Below, in pieces: positions 27,167 through 34,983 of a DNA stretch of 64,000 nt. The translations under genes were made by a program, and so were the position numbers. Source of the stretch: Pseudaminobacter soli (ex Zhang et al. 2022) (GTDB lineage: Bacteria; Pseudomonadota; Alphaproteobacteria; Rhizobiales; Rhizobiaceae); contig NZ_JABVCF010000008.1 in NCBI RefSeq assembly GCF_014595955.1, forward strand, positions 124,001 through 188,000. Direction: 5' to 3'. The notes under the pieces are model-generated. The model was not told the origin of the DNA and did no database searches. It saw nothing but the letters and a program-made list of their open reading frames with translations. Numbering within the stretch: the stretch's first letter is position 1; each line of letters starts with the position of its first letter.

Positions 27167-28624
27167 ATGGGCAGACTGACGATGAGCGTTTTCAGACAGC
27201 TTCTGAAGATCCTCTTTGTGATCTCGGCCACCTCAGCTTGGATCACGCCTTCGACAGCCGCGACCAGTCCGGGGGACCCTGCACCGGGCAAGGCGCGTCT
27301 GGCCCTGGTCATCGGCAACTCGAATTACGTTAGCGCCCGCTACGAGGACCTGGCGAACGCGTCCAACGACGCGGCGAGACTCGGAGAGACGCTCAAGCGG
27401 CTGAATTTCGAGGTGGACGTCGGGCTCAATCTGACCGCGGCCGGGCTCGACCAACTGTTCCGGCGCCACGAGGGGCGGCTCGGCGACTACAGCGCGGTTT
27501 TCATCTTCTACGCCGGCCACGGCATCCAGCTGAACGGCGAGAATTTCCTCCTGCCCACCGACACGCTTGACCCGGAGTCCGTCGAAAAGCTGACCGAGCG
27601 CGCCGTCAGGCTCAACGATGTCATCGCGCGCTTCGCCGATCGCGATCGCCAGACCTTCATCTTCCTGGACGCCTGCCGCAACAACCCGATGGGCTCCGGG
27701 AACGGTCTGGCCCAGGTCGAAGTGGGCGAGAACACTTTTGTCGCCTTCGCCACCCAGCCGGGCAATGTAACCGTCGACGGAACCGGCTCGAACAGCCCCT
27801 TCACGACGGCTGTTCTGCAGAGCCTGGAAATTCCGGGGCTTAGCGTCTCGGACATGATGATCCGGGTGCGCAACGAGACGGAGCGCCTGACGCTCGGGCG
27901 CCAGGTGCCGTGGGACCAGTCCAACCTGCGCGAGCAGTTCTACTTCACCGAGCAGCAGGTGATCGACTCGCGCGAACTCAGCGCCACGCTGAACCGCATC
28001 CTCGAGGTGCCGAACATGAAGGAGAAGCTGCTGATCCAACTCGCGTCCGCCGAGAGCGACCTGCAGAGCACCGTTCTCATGCTCGGCAGGGAACTGCCGG
28101 CAGTGCGCTCGATCGAGATGCCGGGACAAGAGCAGGGGCAGCAGGTCGCAAGCCTGTCAATCGGCGACGGATCGGGCAAGTCCGTGGCCTCCGATCTGCA
28201 GGCGCTGCTGGTATTGGGAAAGGAAAAGCGCGGCGATGACAAGAGCGCGGCGTTCGACCTCAACCACCGCGTCCAGACGGAGCTCTCGCGTGTCGGCTGC
28301 TACCGCCAGGCTGTGGACGGTGTCTGGGGCCCCGGTTCGCGCAAGGCGCTTGGCGAGTACCTGAGAAGGACCAGCCAGAAAGAGGACAGGCTCGAACCCA
28401 ACGTGGAAATCCTGAGCGACCTCTTCCTGCGCTCGGGCCGCATCTGCAGGCAGCCTGTGGCCGCGCCGAAGCCGGTCAAGACCGCCACTGTAAGCGGTGA
28501 AGGACAGAACAAGGCGGCTTCAGGACGCGGCGGTGGCGGCAAGAATAGTGCCCCAGCACGCAGCAAGCCGGCTGCCCCGCCACCCGATATCGGCGCCGGG
28601 ATCGGCATCGGCGGGGTGTTTTAA
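27167..28624 (+). CDS. Exported caspase-like (peptidase C14) protein with C-terminal PG-binding-like segment
   Basis: A 485-residue protein with a signal peptide (about 1-31), then a caspase fold: RLALVIGNSNY, the catalytic FYAGHG (His118) and FLDACRNNP (Cys170), and GRQVPWDQS at the end of the domain. After a helical linker the C-terminus has GCYRQAVDGVWGPGSRKAL, resembling a degenerate peptidoglycan-binding repeat, and a Gly/Ala/Pro tail. Bacterial C14 proteins are orthocaspase-like cysteine proteases preferring Arg/Lys sites. The start at 27167 is supported by aagg ten bases upstream; an ATG at 27182 is also possible. Substrate unknown. Confidence 0.85.
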   Translation: MGRLTMSVFRQLLKILFVISATSAWITPSTAATSPGDPAPGKARLALVIGNSNYVSARYEDLANASNDAARLGETLKRLNFEVDVGLNLTAAGLDQLFRRHEGRLGDYSAVFIFYAGHGIQLNGENFLLPTDTLDPESVEKLTERAVRLNDVIARFADRDRQTFIFLDACRNNPMGSGNGLAQVEVGENTFVAFATQPGNVTVDGTGSNSPFTTAVLQSLEIPGLSVSDMMIRVRNETERLTLGRQVPWDQSNLREQFYFTEQQVIDSRELSATLNRILEVPNMKEKLLIQLASAESDLQSTVLMLGRELPAVRSIEMPGQEQGQQVASLSIGDGSGKSVASDLQALLVLGKEKRGDDKSAAFDLNHRVQTELSRVGCYRQAVDGVWGPGSRKALGEYLRRTSQKEDRLEPNVEILSDLFLRSGRICRQPVAAPKPVKTATVSGEGQNKAASGRGGGGKNSAPARSKPAAPPPDIGAGIGIGGVF

Positions 28625-28771
28625 ACACCAATTGACGGAAGGCGGGGATGGCGGAGCCTGCCGCAACACGCCGCGGGCCTGTAGGATATTCACTGCCGCC
28701 CACTCTCCCGTCGGGCCGCGGCCAAACGAACTCTGGCGCACTCTGGCTATTTTAGTGACGCTCAGGGGCTC

Positions 28772-28801
28772 GATGGCGGCTGGACTGGATCAGCCGCCAT
28801 C
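28772..28801. terminator. Hairpin between convergent caspase-like and lipoprotein genes
   Basis: A perfect 11-bp stem (28772-28782 with 28791-28801) and 8-base loop lie between two converging genes. It could serve as a bidirectional terminator; there is no clear T-run on either side, so the call is moderate. Confidence 0.45.
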
Positions 28802-28864
28802 AAACCTTATCAGGCTCTATCTCGTTGCGGCCGCTGCCCAATGTGCGAATCGGCTCAATTTTGC

Positions 28865-29233
28865 TTAATCCCAGCTAGGGTCGCCGCCCGGCCCTCCCGG
28901 ATCGCCCCCGCCCGGGCCACCCGGATCGCCGCCGGGACTCCCTCCCGGGCTCCCGCCAGGACTGCCGCCCGGACTTCCCCCAGGGCTTCCGCCGGGACTA
29001 CCCCCAGGGCTTCCGCCAGGGCTACCACTGGAACTTCCGCCGGGGCCGCCCCCGCCTGATCGCCCACGGCTATTCGAGCCGGAACGAGATAGTGAACTCC
29101 CAGATGAATAGGATGTTTGCGCGACCTTAGTCTTGGGCGCATCTTGAGTCCGCAGCAACGGTCCGCCTCTCGTACAGGCAGCGAGCGCACATGTCGCGAC
29201 GCCCGCCAACAACGAAACCAGTATTTTCAGCAT
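28865..29233 (-). CDS. Glycine-rich lipoprotein with eight SPGG repeats
   Basis: A 122-residue lipoprotein: MLKILVSLLAGVATCALAAC gives a lipobox (LAAC, Cys20), followed by a Ser/Gly-rich region, eight tandem SPGG tetrapeptides and a DPGGPGG tail. There is no globular domain; the chain should be extended and flexible. It lies 36 bp downstream of the Sel1/caspase gene in the same direction, so it is probably co-transcribed. Function is unknown; the lipid anchor suggests a membrane-tethered spacer. Confidence 0.7.
   Translation of the reverse strand: MLKILVSLLAGVATCALAACTRGGPLLRTQDAPKTKVAQTSYSSGSSLSRSGSNSRGRSGGGGPGGSSSGSPGGSPGGSPGGSPGGSPGGSPGGSPGGSPGGDPGGPGGGDPGGPGGDPSWD
28928..29023 (-). repeat. 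Eight imperfect 12-bp tandem repeats coding SPGG
   Basis: Eight consecutive 12-bp units, each read on the minus strand as Ser-Pro-Gly-Gly, differ mainly at third codon positions (agc/agt, cct/ccc/ccg). The protein repeat is conserved while the DNA varies, so the repeat has probably been kept by selection and is not a fresh slippage product. Confidence 0.85.
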
Positions 29234-29269
29234 TCTATCGCTCCCCTTACTGCGTCTTCTCGATAGGCA

Positions 29270-31921
29270 TCACAGCATGTCCAGACGCGGGGTGGAGGCT
29301 ATCCACTCCTGCTGCACCAGATCGGCATAGAGGTCCAGCATGCCCGAGGGCGGCTTGCGGCCAAGGATTTCCGCGGCGGCGGCACGTACCCTAGGCCCGA
29401 GCTTGCCGTCGACCTCGATGCCTTGCGCGCCCATTCGCACCAGCGCCTTCTGGGACTCGCGGGCCAGGCGCTCTGCAGGAACGGCCTTCAGCCGCGCCTT
29501 TGCACCCTCCGACGCCTTTCCGGACTTGCGCGCCACCGCCAGTCCATAGAGGCGAATTGCCTCGTCCGGGTCCTTCGCCAGCGAGGGTTGGGTGCTCACG
29601 ATCTCGGCGGCATAGAACGCACCCCACCCGTCGCCCCTGGCGGCGCTTTCCCGATAGAGCGCAAGCAGGCCGGCCTCATCCTTGCGGCCCTCCTGCTTAT
29701 CCAGCGCGGCCATAAGCGTGGCCGCATAGGGGTGCAGATTGCGATTGGCCTCTTCGAAGAGCTGATATGCCCGCTGCTTGTCCTGCTTCACGAACACGCC
29801 GTCGCGATACATCAGCCCGAGATTGACCGCGCCCCACACGTCGCCACGCTCGGCCGACTTCTCGAATATGACATAGGCTCGCTCAACATCCTTCGGCACC
29901 CGAGCGCCGCTGAGGTACTCCCCGCCAAGCTGGTTCAATGCGTAAGTATGGCCGGACTCAACTGCCTTTTGGAGCAGTTCCAGCCCTCGGCGCACATCAC
30001 GCCTCACTCCATTACCCTCCAGGAGCGCCTTCCCAAGAGTATGCTGTGCGTACGGGTCTCCCCGTCGCGCCGCCGCCTCAAGGGGCGGTATGGCCTTTTC
30101 AGGAGCAAGCTCCACGCCGGCGCCGAGTTGATAGAGGCGAGCCACAATCTGTCCGGCCCGAACATGGCCGCCGTCCAGGGCCTCCCGCAGCATCTTCAAT
30201 GCTGTCTGATATTCCCCTTTTGCGTATAGGACGCGACCGTACTGAAACTTGAACCTCGGGATTTCGGGGAAGTCGGCGACAGCCTTCCGACATGCAGCCT
30301 CGGCCTTCGGAACGTCGATATCGTTCGGCAGGACGCCCTCGGTGACGGCCTGTATGTCCAGCGGTTGAGCGGCCAGTTCGTCGCAGGCATTTACCTGCGC
30401 CTCGACCTTGATGACCACCGGCTTGGACTCGGGTACGACCACCGCCGGCGTGAGGACCACCTGTGCCTCCTCGTTGCTCCTATGGATGGCCGGACGGATC
30501 TTCACCTTCGGAAGGTCCTCGGCCTTGACCAGATCGCCCAACATCAGAAGTTCGTCGCCCACCGCGACCTGGGCCGAGGGGTCGCGCTGCTCCAGCCTGA
30601 ACCAGCCGGTCGGCCGGCCGCCTGCCCCGAGTTCCAGGGCGGGAACGGGCTTGAAGCCGGTCCCGACGTCTGCATTCAGCGTCAAATTGATCGGCACCGC
30701 CTTCGTGACGCTCTCGCCGTCGTCGTTGGAGGCGACCTGCAGGGATGTATCGGGCTGTTGCGGAATGGCCGGATCGAAGACGATCGCCACGGCCCCGTTG
30801 GCCTTCTGGCCCGTATTGGACTCGATTTTGTAAGGGAGAAGCTCGACCGACTTCTGCCCGGGATCGCTGACGTAGACAATATCGCCCATCCGCTGGGCAT
30901 CGATCGGCTGGTTCGGCTGGATCGTCTTGTCGTCCAAAAGCAGCATGCCGGCTTTGGGAAGCTTTTCGAAGGACGCGGTGAGTTGCAGCCCCTTGCTGGC
31001 GATCGGCGGTTGAATGTCGAGCCGGACGCGGGTCGCGTCCGGGGAGACCCGCACCTCGGTCACGCTTTCGCCAAGCATCAGGACTTCCTGAGCCGAGACG
31101 AAGTAGAACTGCGAGGTCAGGCTGGAAACATCCCAAGGAACCTGCCGGCCGCCTGTCCTTTGCATCACCGCGTTGCGGACCAGTGTCAGCATCTCGCGGA
31201 CTTCCTTGTTGGGGCTGAGCAGGTTGTCGGCCAAGGCGCCGGCAAATGGGCTGAGATCGCCGCCACCGTCGTAGGCGACCTGGTCCGGCGCGGTCGAATA
31301 GACGATCAGCGAGCCCTGCTTGGGCGTCAGGGAGGCCAATCCCTGCTTGCCGCCGACATCCACCTTACTGTCACCGAGGTAGTAGTACTCGTTCCTGAAG
31401 GGATTGTCCCGGCACGCATCCAGCACCAGGATCTGCAGGCCGGACGTCGCTCGCATGTAATCCAGCAGGCTGGTGACGTTGTAGCTCTCGACCTCGAGAT
31501 CGTAGGCGGAGCTAAGGTTGGCATCGACGGGAATGATGAAGTTCTGGTCGGCCACCTGAACGGCGTGTCCGCTGTAATAGAACAGCGCGACGTCGCCGTC
31601 GTTCAGGGTCTGCAGGAACTCGCGCACGGTCTTCTCGAGACCGGCCTTGGTGAGATCGCTGCCGATCGTCACCTCGAAATTGGCGTTGCGCAGGACCTCG
31701 CCTATGCGCTTGGCGTCGTTCACCGAATTCGGCAACTTCGGCAGGTTCACATAGGCGGAATTGCCAATCACGAGCGCCGCGCGCCGGCCTTGCACATGAT
31801 CCTGGGCCGCAAGCGCACCGACGGCGGCCAAGGCGAATATCGGAAGCGACAGAAGGATGATCAGAGCGAGACGACGAAGCGCGTTGCTCGGTCTGCAAAG
31901 GGCGAAGACAGCTTCCATCAC
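29270..31921 (-). CDS. Exported caspase-like protein with Sel1-type repeats
   Basis: The 883-residue protein has a signal peptide or anchor (about 17-39), a caspase domain with AALVIGNSAY, FYYSGHA (His119) and LVLDACRDNPF (Cys170) and a closing GRQVPWDVSSL. A beta-rich middle region follows (about 280-530). The C-terminal third carries Sel1-like repeats such as GDPYAQHTLGKALLEGNGV and GDVWGAVNLGLMYRDGV, and ends in a VDGKLGPRVRAA segment and a conserved-looking TPRLDML. The His motif is GHA, not the usual GHG. Sel1 repeats mediate protein contacts, so they may present a substrate or partner to the protease. A 14-bp palindrome lies right before the start. Confidence 0.85.
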   Translation of the reverse strand: MMEAVFALCRPSNALRRLALIILLSLPIFALAAVGALAAQDHVQGRRAALVIGNSAYVNLPKLPNSVNDAKRIGEVLRNANFEVTIGSDLTKAGLEKTVREFLQTLNDGDVALFYYSGHAVQVADQNFIIPVDANLSSAYDLEVESYNVTSLLDYMRATSGLQILVLDACRDNPFRNEYYYLGDSKVDVGGKQGLASLTPKQGSLIVYSTAPDQVAYDGGGDLSPFAGALADNLLSPNKEVREMLTLVRNAVMQRTGGRQVPWDVSSLTSQFYFVSAQEVLMLGESVTEVRVSPDATRVRLDIQPPIASKGLQLTASFEKLPKAGMLLLDDKTIQPNQPIDAQRMGDIVYVSDPGQKSVELLPYKIESNTGQKANGAVAIVFDPAIPQQPDTSLQVASNDDGESVTKAVPINLTLNADVGTGFKPVPALELGAGGRPTGWFRLEQRDPSAQVAVGDELLMLGDLVKAEDLPKVKIRPAIHRSNEEAQVVLTPAVVVPESKPVVIKVEAQVNACDELAAQPLDIQAVTEGVLPNDIDVPKAEAACRKAVADFPEIPRFKFQYGRVLYAKGEYQTALKMLREALDGGHVRAGQIVARLYQLGAGVELAPEKAIPPLEAAARRGDPYAQHTLGKALLEGNGVRRDVRRGLELLQKAVESGHTYALNQLGGEYLSGARVPKDVERAYVIFEKSAERGDVWGAVNLGLMYRDGVFVKQDKQRAYQLFEEANRNLHPYAATLMAALDKQEGRKDEAGLLALYRESAARGDGWGAFYAAEIVSTQPSLAKDPDEAIRLYGLAVARKSGKASEGAKARLKAVPAERLARESQKALVRMGAQGIEVDGKLGPRVRAAAAEILGRKPPSGMLDLYADLVQQEWIASTPRLDML

Positions 31922-32234
31922 ACGACCTCAGTCCGGCCGGACTCCGAATCCTATGGCCAGTCTGGGTAACATACAGATGATTCAGGGCGGTGTCGCGCCG
32001 CGGAAGAGAGTGTTGCGAAGATTCGGCTAGTTTGTTCTGCCCGCTTAGGAAAAACTGCAGCCGCCCCCGCAGGGAGGCAGGAAGAAATCTTCACCAAGCT
32101 TTTCCGGCGATGCAGGCACGTTCCTTATTCTAGCAAGCACTTGGTCGTAACGAGCAAAATGATCGCTTCCACCTTTCCCTAGCGGGGCATGAAACGCCGC
32201 GTTCCTTTCGGGCGTTTCCAGTTCAACCAGTCAA
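31922..32234. other. Intergenic region between caspase/Sel1 gene and acetylpolyamine deacetylase gene
   Basis: About 313 bp without a convincing gene. It holds the upstream region of the caspase/Sel1 gene (with the palindrome at 31930-31943) and the 3' region of the deacetylase gene. A hairpin with an 8-bp stem (32191-32198 and 32211-32218) lies 17 bp after the deacetylase stop and may end that transcript, without a clear T-run. Confidence 0.5.
31930..31943. promoter_or_regulatory. 14-bp perfect palindrome in front of the Sel1/caspase gene
   Basis: The palindrome lies only 9-22 bases before the start codon at 31921 and next to its gagg ribosome site. It could be an operator or a hairpin that hides the ribosome site. 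Nothing else identifies its partner. Confidence 0.35.
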
Positions 32235-33263
32235 TCAGCGCAGCGCGCCACCAAAACCGGTCAGGAACGACGTCAGATTGTCCGCGAGGGCGTCGCACAG
32301 ATATCCCCCCTCCTGGACAATCACCGTGGGAGGGCCGAGCCTGGCGATTGCCTCGCCGATGCGGGCAAAGCCCGGCGTGCTGACCGAGAGCCCGCCGAAG
32401 GGATCGTCCTCGAAGGCATCGAGTCCGAGTGCCACCACCAGCGCCTCCGGCGCAAAGGCGCGGATGCGACGCAGCCCACTCTCCAGCGCCTGCAAAAACG
32501 CCTCGTCGCCGCTCTTTCGCGGCAGCGGCAGGTTGAGATTGTAGCCGAGACCAGGACCCTCGCCGCGCTCGTCCGCATGACCCCAGAAGAAGGGATAGAA
32601 GCGGATCGGGTCGGCGTGGATGGAGACGGTGAGCACGTCCGGCCGCTGGTAGAAGATGCCCTGCGTGCCGTTGCCGTGGTGCAGGTCGACGTCCAGGATG
32701 GCGACGCGGGCGGCCCGACTCCTTAGGCGTTGCGCGGCAATGGCGGAATTGTTGAAGAAGCAGAATCCGCCGGCCACATCGGCAAAGGCGTGGTGCCCCG
32801 GCGGCCGGCAAAGCGCATAGACGGCGCGCTCGCCCGCCAGCACGGCGTCCGCTGCGGCAACAGCCGACCAAGCGCTCCAGCAGGCGCTGTCAAAAGTCTC
32901 GGCCGAGATCGGGCAGGAGGTGTCGGCCATATGGTAGCCCGCCTGTCCGACCGCCGAGGCCGGGTAGGTGCCGTTGCGGGCGATCGGGTGGATGTTCGGA
33001 ATCACCTCGGCCGAGGCGCCCTCGATCCGCTGCCAGCGCTCGTAAATGCGCTCCAGGAAATCGATGTATTCCGGTGTGTGCACCGCCGCGATCGGTCCGA
33101 GCCCAAAACTTTGCGGTCGCTCCACGTTGCACCCGGCCGCCTTCGCGCCGGCGAGCAGCCGCTCGACCCGCTCCGGCTGCTCCGGATTGGGTTGCGGCGC
33201 CCCGCTCGACAGGAACGCCTTGGGGTCGTGGCGCTTCTGCTCTTCGGCGTAGAAGACTTTCAT
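32235..33263 (-). CDS. Acetylpolyamine amidohydrolase / class II histone deacetylase family
   Basis: A 342-residue arginase-deacetylase fold enzyme. Motifs: RPPGHHA (His157-His158, catalytic), DVDLHHGNGTQ (zinc ligands Asp193 and His195), and GLDAFEDDP (third zinc ligand Asp). The FNNSAIAA and QEGGY blocks are also as expected. Bacterial members remove acetyl groups from acetylated polyamines in the cytoplasm, feeding polyamine catabolism. The ATG at 33263 has a ggag site six bases upstream; it lies 11 bp after the GNAT gene, so both are one transcript. Confidence 0.88.
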   Translation of the reverse strand: MKVFYAEEQKRHDPKAFLSSGAPQPNPEQPERVERLLAGAKAAGCNVERPQSFGLGPIAAVHTPEYIDFLERIYERWQRIEGASAEVIPNIHPIARNGTYPASAVGQAGYHMADTSCPISAETFDSACWSAWSAVAAADAVLAGERAVYALCRPPGHHAFADVAGGFCFFNNSAIAAQRLRSRAARVAILDVDLHHGNGTQGIFYQRPDVLTVSIHADPIRFYPFFWGHADERGEGPGLGYNLNLPLPRKSGDEAFLQALESGLRRIRAFAPEALVVALGLDAFEDDPFGGLSVSTPGFARIGEAIARLGPPTVIVQEGGYLCDALADNLTSFLTGFGGALR

Positions 33264-33274
33264 GTCGGCTCCAT

Positions 33275-33799
33275 TCAACCGCGAGTTTCTACTACCGGCG
33301 TGCTGTCCGCGGCGGCCAGATTGAGAAACGCCTCGCCATAGGCGGCGTGGATCTGCTCGCTGTCCGACCAGGCGACGTCGAGACGCTGGTAGAACTCCTG
33401 CGCCGCGCGGTTTTCGGTGTCCACCGACAGTCTCAGATAGCAGCCGCCGCGGTCACGTGTCATCGCCGCGACGCGGCGCAAGAGCTTCCGGCCCACGCCC
33501 AGGATGCGAAAGCGGTCATCGACGTAAAGATCCTGCACATAGACGCCGGGCCTTCCCAGCCAGGTCGAAAAACTCGGGAAGAAGATGCACATGCCGGCAA
33601 AGGTGCCGTCCACCTCGGCGATGACGGCTTCGAAGCGGCGCTCCGGCCCGAAGCCCCAGCGAACGAGGTCCTCCGCGCTGGACTTGAGTTTCGCGACGCC
33701 ATCGACCGCACGGGCGATGCCGAGCAGCGAGGCGTGGAGTTGCGGTGCGTCGGCGGGTTCGGCGGGACGGAGGGTTATCGTGGGAGCGGGCCTGGTCAT
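33275..33799 (-). CDS. GNAT family N-acetyltransferase
   Basis: A 174-residue GNAT protein: ITLRPAEPADAPQL is the typical first strand and helix, VQDLYVDDRFRILGVGRKLL the acetyl-CoA binding motif A, and ENRAAQEFYQRL motif B. The start at 33799 excludes a further 37 codons that would run into the palindromic element upstream. Next to an acetylpolyamine deacetylase, a polyamine or amine substrate is plausible but unproven. Confidence 0.85.
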   Translation of the reverse strand: MTRPAPTITLRPAEPADAPQLHASLLGIARAVDGVAKLKSSAEDLVRWGFGPERRFEAVIAEVDGTFAGMCIFFPSFSTWLGRPGVYVQDLYVDDRFRILGVGRKLLRRVAAMTRDRGGCYLRLSVDTENRAAQEFYQRLDVAWSDSEQIHAAYGEAFLNLAAADSTPVVETRG

Positions 33800-33840
33800 G
33801 GAAACAGTGGCCGCCAATGGGAAAGGCAGCGCCCCTTCAC

Positions 33841-33996
33841 ACCCCCCTCTGTCCTGCCGGACATCTCCCCCACAAGAGGGGAGATCAGCCGGCCGCTTTG
33901 GTTTCGCCAATCGCCAGCGTTGCAGGAGAGGGGCCGAGCGTGAAGCTGCCGATCTCCCCCCTTGCGGGGGAGATGTCCGGCAGGACAGAGGGGGGT
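33841..33996. repeat. 156-bp palindromic intergenic element with 31-bp perfect terminal inverted repeats
   Basis: The first 31 bases (33841-33871) are the exact reverse complement of the last 31 (33966-33996), and the inner part contains further self-complementary G-rich/C-rich arms around gatctcccc. No reading frame of its own is convincing. It resembles the RIME/REP-like palindromic elements scattered between genes in rhizobial genomes; that attribution is from memory of the type, not from a search. Confidence 0.8.
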
Positions 33997-34036
33997 AACG
34001 TAGGGCGCGGTCATTGCCAATGCAGGGACATCCAGT

Positions 34037-34978
34037 TCAAAACGCCACCCTGTCCGCTCCCTTCAGCGCCAGCATCTCGCGCGCTTCGGCGGGCGTGGCG
34101 ACTTCGAGCGAAAGGCTCTCGAGGATCGATCGGATGCGACGGACCTGGTCGGCGTTGGACCGAGCGAGTTCGCGGCCGTCATAGAGGCTGTCCTCAAGCC
34201 CGACGCGGACGTTGCCGCCCATGGCAGCAGCCATCGTGATCAAGGGCATCTGCGCTCGCCCGGCAGCGAGCACGGAGAAGCGGTAGTCGTCACCAAACAG
34301 CTTGTCGGCGATGCGCTTCATATGGTCGAGGTTTTCGGGATCGGCGCCGATGCCGCCCAGGATGCCCAGCACGAACTGGATGAAGAAGGGCCCTTCCACC
34401 AATCCGCGGTCGCGGAAATGCGCGAGCGAATAGAGGTGGCCGACGTCGTAGCATTCGAACTCGAAGCGGGTGCCGAAGCCCTTCCCAAGGCGCTCCAAAA
34501 TGCCTTCGATATCGGCAAACGTGTTCTTGAAGAGGGTCGACCGGGTGGCCTCGAGAAGCTGCGCCTCCCAGGCGTGCTTCCACTCGCGCGGGCGGTCGAG
34601 CATGGGAAAGAGGCCGAAATTCATCGAGCCCATGTTCAGCGAGCACATCTCGGGCTGCGCCTGCGTGGCGGCGGCGAGGCGGTCGTCGAGCGTCATCAGT
34701 GAGGAGCCGCCGGTCGAGATGTTCACCACCGCATCGGTCGCCTGCTTGATGCGCGGCAGGAAGCGCCTGAACACTGCCGGATCGGCGCTCGGCCGGCCGT
34801 CCTCGGGGTTGCGCGCATGCAGGTGCAGGATCGCCGCGCCCGCCTCGGCAGCGGCGATCGCCTCCTCGGCGATCTGGTCGGGCGTCACCGGCAGGTAGGG
34901 CGACATGGACGGCGTGTGCACCGAGCCGGTCACCGCGCAGGTGATGATGACCTTCCGTCCCCCCTTGCTTTGGGTCAT
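34037..34978 (-). CDS. Beta-keto acid cleavage enzyme (BKACE, DUF849)
   Basis: A 313-residue TIM-barrel protein. IITCAVTGSVHTPSMSPYLP at the start, ILHLHARNPEDGRP (zinc-binding His pair) and GNVRVGLEDSLY near the end are hallmarks of the family that condenses a beta-keto acid with acetyl-CoA and splits it into acetoacetate and a new acyl-CoA, as in Kce of lysine fermentation. The substrate varies widely. It follows the aminotransferase gene by 5 bp, suggesting the aminotransferase makes the keto acid used here. Confidence 0.9.
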   Translation of the reverse strand: MTQSKGGRKVIITCAVTGSVHTPSMSPYLPVTPDQIAEEAIAAAEAGAAILHLHARNPEDGRPSADPAVFRRFLPRIKQATDAVVNISTGGSSLMTLDDRLAAATQAQPEMCSLNMGSMNFGLFPMLDRPREWKHAWEAQLLEATRSTLFKNTFADIEGILERLGKGFGTRFEFECYDVGHLYSLAHFRDRGLVEGPFFIQFVLGILGGIGADPENLDHMKRIADKLFGDDYRFSVLAAGRAQMPLITMAAAMGGNVRVGLEDSLYDGRELARSNADQVRRIRSILESLSLEVATPAEAREMLALKGADRVAF

Positions 34979-34983
34979 CGCGC

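Noticed and set aside
30365-31969. A 534-residue plus-strand frame opposite the caspase/Sel1 gene
   Set aside because: Antisense shadow; the minus strand has a signal peptide, catalytic motifs and Sel1 repeats.
33800-33910. N-terminal extension of the GNAT protein by 37 residues
   Set aside because: The extra codons run through the palindromic element and do not belong to a GNAT fold.
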